Below are positions 57,642 to 64,000 of a DNA stretch of 64,000 nt, piece by piece. Under the pieces are notes generated by a model that was given only the letters and a program-made list of their open reading frames with translations, did not search any database and was not told the DNA's origin. How positions within the stretch are numbered: position 1 is the first letter of the stretch; each line of letters begins with the position of its first letter. The stretch covers positions 6,862,647 through 6,926,646 of the forward strand of contig NC_087067.1 of the NCBI RefSeq assembly GCF_963678635.1, in the 5' to 3' direction. Source of the stretch: Symsagittifera roscoffensis (Eukaryota; Xenacoelomorpha; Acoela; Convolutidae). A program made the position numbers and the translations under genes.

Positions 57642-58484
57642 TTAGTGTCCATCATTTAAGATCTGGTTACGATACTGGATTGAAATCCAAGTTATGGCAC
57701 ATAGAATAATAAATATATCATCGACTAAGCCTAGAATGCCAAATAATGCTTCTGGTAGCAAGTCTAGAGGAAGAATTATATATATGAGGCAGGTAGAAAT
57801 GAACACAAAGCTGCGAAATCTAAAAAGAAGTCTGATTCCTGTAACTGAGAAAAGATTGCGAATGAAGTGTCTAATCAGAATGGGCATGTCTCGAAGAATG
57901 TCAATCAAAGATCTAGGCTGACCTGAGAATCGTCTGTTGTATGTCTGTATGGATGATACCTGTCTTCGTTGCTGCTCGCTGAGTCTGTCTAGAGGCGTTG
58001 ACCTGTCCCACATAAGAAGGGTCACTTGCTGCCTGCACACAGGACAATTCAATGCACTTATCACTGTTGACACTTCGTGGAACCTTAACAAACATTCAGA
58101 ACAGAAAAGGTGACCGCAATTGGTTTCGACTGCCAATCCAGGCATGGAAGAAGAGTCTGGATCGGCATTGCGAAAAGGCACAAGACATATGGGACAGGAC
58201 TCGCTGTTTAATCTCCCAAAAGCTCCCTGAGTTCGACTTGAATTTTCTCCTCCATCCATATTTCGGGCGCTACGAGTCATCTCGACGTGTTCCATCGAAT
58301 CCGGGTGCAATTGAGGGTTAACGGCTCTGGCAAAACATTTGTACATCAATGAAGTCACGGAAACAATACCAACGAATGCCGTAAATACGAACGCTAAGAC
58401 TTCATTGCTTATTCCCTCTATTAGCTCCGCTTGTTTTACGTCGGTAGAACCCGACGAGGCATAATTCCAAAAGCCCATCATCAT
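57642..58484 (-). CDS. RNF170: RNF170-like RING E3 ubiquitin ligase (ER membrane), single exon
   Basis: ATG at 58482-58484 (MMMGFWNYASS); 280 residues against about 258 in human. Order: N-terminal membrane segment EVLAFVFTAFVGIVSVTSLM, RING finger CPICLVPF ... NCGHLFCSECL ... CPVCRQQV, a cytosolic linker (RRQVSSIQTYNRRFSG), then the DUF1232 region with two membrane segments, including IILPLDLLPEALFGILGLVD. RNF170 acts at the ER with erlins to ubiquitinate activated IP3 receptors. The open frame extends upstream from a TTG, but the ATG cluster is the likely start. An acceptor-like ATGTTTTAG lies 77 bases upstream. AATAAA in GAAATAAATTC follows the stop. The absence of introns contrasts with the CATIP neighbour. 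Confidence 0.94.
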   Translation of the reverse strand: MMMGFWNYASSGSTDVKQAELIEGISNEVLAFVFTAFVGIVSVTSLMYKCFARAVNPQLHPDSMEHVEMTRSARNMDGGENSSRTQGAFGRLNSESCPICLVPFRNADPDSSSMPGLAVETNCGHLFCSECLLRFHEVSTVISALNCPVCRQQVTLLMWDRSTPLDRLSEQQRRQVSSIQTYNRRFSGQPRSLIDILRDMPILIRHFIRNLFSVTGIRLLFRFRSFVFISTCLIYIILPLDLLPEALFGILGLVDDIFIILCAITWISIQYRNQILNDGH

Positions 58485-60039
58485 GCCGGAACGAAAATGG
58501 CTCAAATTTTTTCCGAATAGCAGTTGTATTATAATCTATTACATGTCATTTTCATAGCCTCCTAAAACATAAAAACTAATTAGTATATACACAATATAGA
58601 CTTTCCATCTGAAATTGAATGCGTTTATCCGGCAACATTAACACAGAAGCGAAGCCTTTCTTTACCTGTGAAACCTTCAAAACTTATGCATACCCACAAA
58701 ACCGCATTCACGAATAGCAAAAAAAAATTTCCCGGACAAAAATTCAGCTTAAAATAGCCGAACTTTTCGGTAACCCGGGAAAGCGGCTGAAACAGAACAT
58801 GACCAAGACATATGGAAGCGTGCACCTTTATTTGAAATGAACAATTGAAGGAAATTTCGTACCCAAAAGAAGACAGTCACAATTCACCAGTGGATAGCAG
58901 AAAATTGGTACTCTTAGTATTCAAGAAAATTGGAAGAAAGGTTAAACAAGGCAATGGGAAACAAGGGCAATGGGAAACATTAAATCAGAAGGTCAGAAAT
59001 TATTATTGTAACCGAAATTACACTAGAGGACAAAATTAAGCGCAAAATTCTTCTTCTTCTTCATTAAGATTTTCTCCCTCTAAAATACCAGTTTTCAAGG
59101 GTGTTTTGGACAACATTCACTGCAAATTTAAACAAAATGAAGGCTACCAAAATCACCCTTGAAAACAGGCAATTTAGAGGAAAAAACTGAAATTGCGCTT
59201 AATTTTTCACTAGACCTTCAGAATATCACCGTTTAAAAAACCATTGAAATTTCATAAACTGAGGAAAAGTAAAGTTTAACGTGAAGAAAAGTGAAGAGTC
59301 AAGTGGTTGGGAATCATGCCAATCAGAATGAGAAAACTAATGTAACATTCGCCCGGAAGATACATATCGACGGAAAATAAAGCTAGGTTCTAAGACGACT
59401 GGCCAACGTCTAAACAGAGCTCTACATGCTTTTCACCGTCTCTACCAAGCCAGTTCTTTTGGTGGTCTTTCCAACATCGGGTCGACAAAAACGTTACTGC
59501 TTTCGGCTTCGGTCAAAAAACTCAAATTAACTAGATTACATGCAGAAATAGTGAGCTCATGGCTGGGTCTCAGTATCTCCAGACCACGAGGTCACTCCTA
59601 AAAACAGGGCTACTACTATTTATTGAATTATTATTGTTTTTGCTCAGTAGATAAAAATCGTCATCTTCATCGAAGATGGATCAACCCTTTCCCCCAACAC
59701 CTAGCTTCTCTTCCTAACAAAATGAATTCAGATGTTAATTAAATTCAATTCAGGACATAATAGGGAAGCTAAAAGTTTGTATAAAACGATTTAAGTTCCA
59801 GTCCCGAGACCCCTCCGGATTCTTGAATCCGGGGAAATAAGACCCTTATCTTCCTTCCGGAAGGCTGTCTTTCACCCTTCACCGTTGTTCGCAACGGCCT
59901 TGCAACTGTTGTAGCGACACAATAGTTGCAACTCGGAACGGTCTCTGCTACTTCTGCAATTTGTTGTTGTTTTCCAATCACAATTCTCGTCGTTATCGCT
60001 ATCGCAACTGATGTTGTCGTTCTTTTGGTTTTGACGAAA
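58485..60039. other. Upstream region of RNF170 and intergenic DNA
   Basis: The 5' UTR and promoter of RNF170 should lie at 58485-58700. CCTCTAAAATACCAGTTTTC near 59078 is partly mirrored by GAAAACAGGCAATTTAGAGG near 59162, a small inverted repeat. Nothing else is recognisable. Confidence 0.4.
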
Positions 60040-61141
60040 ATTTTATCATGTTAATTTCATCTTATCTTTCCAATCGCTCACAAAGAGAACGTATTAACAA
60101 TATTCTATCTTGCAAAGGTTACATCTCTAGCGTGTACCACAAGGAAGCATTCTAGGCCCACTTTTATTCCTTATGTTGTAAAGTATTCCTCACCGTCTTT
60201 ATTTGCTGATGACCTGAAACTGCTTTATCGAGACAACTGTCATGACAATTTTCAGTCTGATTTAGATTCGGTAGAGACCTGGGCAACCCAAAACGGTCTT
60301 GATTTTCATCCAGACAAAACTAAATTCATTTCAAACAATAGCTTTATTTTCAACCTTTATCTTAACGGGTCAGAAATATGCTCTGTTGATCATATCAAAG
60401 GCTTGGGTATTTATATCTCGCCTACTTTGTCTTGGAATCACCATGTTTCTGCGAAACTTGGTAAAGCCACAAAGTGTTTTCATTATTTAAAGCGTAATGT
60501 TCCTTTCAACTCACCTGTTAAAACTAAGCCTCAAATGTACATTTCTTGTGTGAGGTCCATTTTACTTTATAACTCTTGTATTTGGTACCCAAATTTATCA
60601 AAGCTACGTGATTTGGAAAAATTCCAGAAAAAGGCATTCCACTTATTATACTGACAGTCTTGTGATGTTAAACATACTGCCTATTTGCTATCAAATTATT
60701 TTTACTGATTGTCTTCTCTTCTTCAAACTGTTACATAACTGTTATGACTTCGATATTAATGACTATGTTACTGTTAGTGAATCGAGACCGGGTAACAGAT
60801 CCAGTCAGAGAATGGTATTGGGAGCTTTTTCCAAAGAACAATTCATAGCGTCAATAGTGTTATAGCAAAAGTCGACATCAACTCTACAACTACAGTCTCA
60901 CAAACCAAGACTCTACTCTTCAATTTCCTTAAACAGCAACTTCAATCAACCTTCAATCTCAATAATCCATGCACTTTTTTCATCAAATGCCGTTGCAACA
61001 CATGTCGTTCCTGAACATTAACAATTTAACTCAAAGCTTGAATTATGCAAACTCAAAATTTCACTTTTATCTGTAGTATCATTCACTAATAAAGTCTCTT
61101 CTTCTTCTTCTTCTTCTTCTTCTTCTTCTTCTTCTTCTTCT
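60040..61141 (+). pseudogene. 5'-truncated non-LTR retrotransposon (reverse transcriptase 3' half)
   Basis: In shifting frames: ISSYLSNRSQRERINN (about 60048), VPQGSILGPLLFL (about 60137), the catalytic SLFADDLKLLYRD (about 60196), NGLDFHPDKTKF, GLGIYISPTLSWNHHVS, RSILLYNSCIWYPNLSKL and LEKFQKKAFHLLY (about 60640). This order is typical of jockey/CR1-type RT. Stops and frameshifts show that it is dead. A 3' region runs to AATAAAG and a (CTT)n tail at 61097-61141, as many such elements end in a microsatellite. Confidence 0.85.
61097..61141. repeat. (CTT)n tail microsatellite
   Basis: About 15 CTT units follow the retrotransposon 3' end. The minus-strand poly-Glu frame across it is an artefact. 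Confidence 0.95.
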
Positions 61142-61161
61142 ATTTCGGTTCTTCCGCCAAA

Positions 61162-61497
61162 ATGGTCGTTTCTGACGTTTCTCAGAAATATGACGTCATA
61201 CTTCGAAAACTTAAAAATTTGAAACACCAGAATATTCTAGCCTTCACCGTTTGGCTAATCGTTCCAATAACACTGCTAATCCTTCAAAACTGCCAATTCG
61301 GAAGGCTAGTTGCTAAAATTTCGAATCTGCATTTTCGTCCATTCTGGTCGAATGTCACATACTCCCCGGACAGTCCGGTCAATGTCCTCATTGAATCTCG
61401 CAATGTTCGTAAAATTGGTACAGTGACATCGAGCAGAATTTACAAAATGCACGAAATTACTTTTATCCGCGTCACATCGACTCACTGCAGAATATAA
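61162..61497 (+). CDS. Small hypothetical membrane protein, doubtful
   Basis: ATG to TAA gives 111 residues with one hydrophobic stretch (ILAFTVWLIVPITLLIL, about residues 26-42), followed by a soluble region with one sequon (NVT). It starts 20 bases after the CTT tail. The composition is more coding-like than its surroundings, but I recognise no family and no splice context. It could be a chance frame or part of a repeat. Confidence 0.2.
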   Translation: MVVSDVSQKYDVILRKLKNLKHQNILAFTVWLIVPITLLILQNCQFGRLVAKISNLHFRPFWSNVTYSPDSPVNVLIESRNVRKIGTVTSSRIYKMHEITFIRVTSTHCRI

Positions 61498-62189
61498 ATG
61501 GCATCAAACTACATCACTATAGCCTTCAAATTTTTTCACTAATCTGCACATTGTGGATATGACCCAAGATAAAAACATCTTTTCTGACTTCCAATGTCAA
61601 TGCCCTGATTAAAAACTTTTCTCCTAGATTTTTAAAAGATGTTGGTTTGCAGGACAGTCCTGCCAACCAACAAGCTAAAATGATCCTACTATGCTTCTTC
61701 CCTTCGGAAATCTTGCTTGTTATTGTCCTGAATATTAAAACTAAGAAACTCTGTGGTTAGAAAGAACAATGAAACAATCTTTCTCTTCGAGAGATTACCC
61801 AAACCTTTCATATCACCACAAAGTGATCAGTTCTCCTAGTTGATTAAAAACAGTGATGCAGGCTGGAATATTTAAGTATACTCTTTACTCAAGCCTTTCT
61901 AAATAAATAGTAAGTGTCTCTAAAGCCACTGACTAAAATCAAATGCAAATTTATAAATGCAACAAATTCTTTAATGTTCAAAGCTCAACTAAATGTTTCA
62001 GTTTTCAATTACAACTTGGTTGCTTAGTTTCTCACTTGAGTTTTTTCACACACATAAAACAATTCTGAGTTTTAACTTCTTCTCTTTCGTCACTCCTTTG
62101 TTTCTCTTCTTTTCTTCGTTTAGAAATTCTAAAACTTCTAAAATCTTCTAACTTTCTTTCTTTTTGCCTCTTGTTCTTTCGACCGTTTG

Positions 62190-63188
62190 TCAATGTTCCA
62201 TCTCTTCCTCCTGTGGCACTGACTCTGCACTTTCAGTTTCTGTGTCTTGCAACACATCGTTAGCTATTCTGACGCTGTTAGAAGCAGTCCTCCAATACTT
62301 CTGCTCTTCTACCCTCTGTTTGCAACAAGGTAGGGGATCCACGTTAGATTCTCTGTTTCGGCAGAAGCTGTTGTGGAGACACAACGTCACGTTTCTCTCC
62401 AAATCTTCCTTCAACATCTCTTCCTTCTTCTTTCCACTACGTTCACTCGTCCTGGAAATTCTCTTTACAGCGGTGGTCACTGCATTCCGATGAGTCACAA
62501 AAGCTCGCTTGAAAGCTCCTGCTCCAATGTCCAGCTGATATCCACTGTATTTTTTGGCATTTTCGTACAACCATGCAGTCATGTTAGCTCTGAACCATGG
62601 CATCAATCGTCTTCTTGCCCATATCTTTTTCACTTCCATCGGAATGTTTAGAATCTTGCACATTGTCTCAAAAAGATCTAAATCTTTTAGACAACCCAAT
62701 TTCTGCAACTGTTCTCTCGTCGGTGCCTCCTGTCTATTGTTTTCTCTTACATGAGCCTCCAGCCATCGTATCGCCATCATAACTCCCACTATCACTATCG
62801 TTATGGGCCGTGATGAGTCTGGTAAACCCATGGAGAGCAGCTCTCCAGAGTCCCAGATCAACACCAGATTACTACGCTCGGGATACCACCAGGTCTGCAG
62901 CAAGCAGTGGCAGGGAAACTCGTCATGCGTCAACATGATGCTCCTCCAATTACGTTTTCCCGAAGCTTCCAGTAATGGTTCCACTTCCATCATCACTCGG
63001 TGGACTTCATCATTCTCGTCTACTGTATTGTAATCCGTAACGGTTGATTCTCTCTGTTTCTGTCTTTCAAAGTCACGAACAAGGCTAGTAGTTTTACAAT
63101 GGATACTTCCACTACTGCTCGGAGAAATTCCTTTATCAAGTAGTGAGAGACTTTCGGGTAGACTTTCGCCAAGAAGGATGCGGTCCAT
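62190..63188 (-). CDS. Uncharacterised ORF, 332 residues
   Basis: An intronless open frame begins MDRILLGESLPESLSLL. It contains WYPERSNLVLIWDSGEL, RPITIVIVGVMMAIRWLEAH, EVKKIWARRRLMPWFRANM, TAWLYENAKKYSGYQLDIG, a basic helix (RTSERSGKKKEEMLKEDL), C-rich DPLPCCKQRV, and an acidic end (ESVPQEEEMEH). The higher GC content and absence of introns differ from the host genes. No family is recognised; it could be a gag- or nucleoprotein-like frame of an unfamiliar mobile or viral element, but no motif proves this. It overlaps the next frame by 169 bases in another phase. Confidence 0.45.
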   Translation of the reverse strand: MDRILLGESLPESLSLLDKGISPSSSGSIHCKTTSLVRDFERQKQRESTVTDYNTVDENDEVHRVMMEVEPLLEASGKRNWRSIMLTHDEFPCHCLLQTWWYPERSNLVLIWDSGELLSMGLPDSSRPITIVIVGVMMAIRWLEAHVRENNRQEAPTREQLQKLGCLKDLDLFETMCKILNIPMEVKKIWARRRLMPWFRANMTAWLYENAKKYSGYQLDIGAGAFKRAFVTHRNAVTTAVKRISRTSERSGKKKEEMLKEDLERNVTLCLHNSFCRNRESNVDPLPCCKQRVEEQKYWRTASNSVRIANDVLQDTETESAESVPQEEEMEH

Positions 63189-63529
63189 CCGGCTCCTAAC
63201 CCTTCCAGCATGCTATCTGTCCGTTCAAAGCCTTCTTCCTCCTTCACTTCCTGGGTCCAGAAGATTTCCAGAGTAATCTGGCACATTCTGTTCACAAACT
63301 CAGCTGTCTTTTCTTCAGCATTTTCGATGTTCCTTCCTCCTTCATTCGATGTTCCTTCCTCCTTCAGCTTTCCTGTGTCAAATAGTTCTACTTCTAACTC
63401 ATCCAACCGCTCTTGGTAGACTCGATTCAACCAAGCCTGTCCTTCTATACTATCGAAGTGGATGCAGTCCGTGGTCAGCCTGGCCTGATCCATAGCTCTC
63501 AACTCATGTTCGATGTCCATGAGGATCAT
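63020..63529 (-). pseudogene. Uncharacterised ORF, 169 residues, probably shifted by a duplication
   Basis: The frame begins MILMDIEHELRAMDQARL and contains VYQERLDELEVELFDTGKL, an acidic helical stretch and copy 1 of a 44-codon repeat (NAEEKTAEFVNRM ... SMLEGLG). After the repeat the sequence (63020-63190) looks less protein-like, while the frame of the 332-residue ORF looks better. A frameshift at the end of the repeat is therefore likely. Confidence 0.4.
63194..63325. repeat. 132-bp direct repeat, copy 1
   Basis: Identical by eye to 63541-63672. It encodes 44 codons on the minus strand. Next to it, an 18-base GATGTTCCTTCCTCCTTC is itself repeated twice (63326-63365). Confidence 0.95.
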
Positions 63530-63882
63530 TCTTCCGGCATTCCTAACCCTTCCAGCATGCTATCTGTCCGTTCAAAGCCTTCTTCCTCCTTCACTTCCTG
63601 GGTCCAGAAGATTTCCAGAGTAATCTGGCACATTCTGTTCACAAACTCAGCTGTCTTTTCTTCAGCATTTTCCGCTAGGTTCGCCTCCTTTAACAAGTAG
63701 GCATGGATCTTCTTGATCATTACGGGGCCTTGCTCAGAAAAATCTGCACCCAATGCCGCTACTCGAGGACTTAGATGTAGCCACTGGTTGGCCTCCGGTT
63801 TGGTCCTCAAAACCATCGCCTCCAAATGAGCTCTAGTCTCCTGGGAATTTTTCCTTCTCGCTTTTCCACCTGTCACTTCCAT
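63526..63882 (-). pseudogene. Uncharacterised ORF, 118 residues, ending in repeat copy 2
   Basis: The frame begins MEVTGGKARRKNSQETRAHL, contains KPEANQWLHLSPRVAALG and IKKIHAYLLKEANL, then the 44-codon repeat in its second copy, and stops at GMPEE. It probably was continuous with the downstream frames before the duplication. Its ATG lies nine bases after the stop of the preceding ORF. Confidence 0.4.
63541..63672. repeat. 132-bp direct repeat, copy 2
   Basis: Pairs with 63194-63325. The 347-base offset is not a multiple of three, which explains why the two copies sit in different reading frames of what was probably one ORF. Confidence 0.95.
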
Positions 63883-63891
63883 TGCTCGGAA

Positions 63892-64000
63892 TCAAAAGTC
63901 ATTCGGCATCGCTATGACCACTCGATGGTCGTCGTCTATTCCCGGTTTAAGTTTGAGCTGTCGACTGAAATTGGACAGTTCCAACCCCAGCACCTCATCC
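63892..64000 (-). CDS. 3' end of an upstream uncharacterised ORF (partial)
   Basis: An open frame enters from the window edge (DEVLGLELSNFSRQLKLKPG, then IDDDHRVVIAMPNDF) and stops at TGA 63892-63894. The tight spacing to the next ATG resembles a multi-ORF viral or mobile-element layout. Confidence 0.35.
   Translation of the reverse strand, partial: DEVLGLELSNFSRQLKLKPGIDDDHRVVIAMPNDF

Noticed and set aside
61018-61227. Poly-Glu open frame on the minus strand
   Set aside because: It is the reverse translation of the CTT microsatellite tail.

Overview
The window is AT-rich nuclear DNA from an animal. It has spliceosomal genes with GT-AG introns, ER and plasma-membrane proteins, a cilia gene (CATIP-like), an SLC6 transporter, LTR and non-LTR retrotransposons, hAT- and Tc1-like MITEs and tRNA-headed repeats. 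The standard code reads cleanly through every exon. An invertebrate is most likely; the sequence alone does not give the phylum.

Layout. 1-4222 (+) is the 3' end of a gene for a Ser/Pro/Gln-rich protein that I do not recognise. 8512-32744 (+) is a six-exon gene for a 308-residue four-pass membrane protein of the PMP22/claudin/clarin/TARP type. All six exons join in phase, and its second and third introns are swollen by two degenerate Ty3/gypsy elements (11402-18879 on +, 21158-28235 on -). 32745-40615 holds repeats and one GC-rich island. 40616-44263 (+) is a complete five-exon SLC6 neurotransmitter/amino-acid transporter of 626 residues. 45935-46031 (+) may be an orphan terminal exon. 46285-58484 holds three genes on the minus strand, in transcription order RNF170 (one exon), ABHD18 (two coding exons) and CATIP (ten coding exons), with gaps of only about 0.35 kb. 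60040-61141 is a 5'-truncated non-LTR retrotransposon. 62190-64000 (-) is a compact set of intronless ORFs that I could not identify, running off the window edge.

Mobile and repeated DNA explains most of the rest. There are five copies of one hAT-like MITE, each flanked by its own 8-bp target duplication; a 691-bp Tc1-like foldback element; tRNA-headed composite repeats carrying a ~170-bp satellite and a hairpin-like tail; a TCGAC-rich tandem array; and a dispersed family built on a GGATTCCGC motif, into one copy of which the second gypsy element jumped.

The most unusual signal is shared by the two gypsy elements. In both, the protease-RT-RNase H reading frame ends at a stop, an AT-rich non-coding spacer follows (245 and 578 bp), and a new ATG opens the frame leading to integrase. 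This suggests a split pol. In the first element the spacer region is also duplicated at the 3' end as a ~0.8-kb near-identical repeat. The host genes do not form a pathway. The only likely functional grouping is the tight RNF170-ABHD18-CATIP cluster, which could be co-transcribed.
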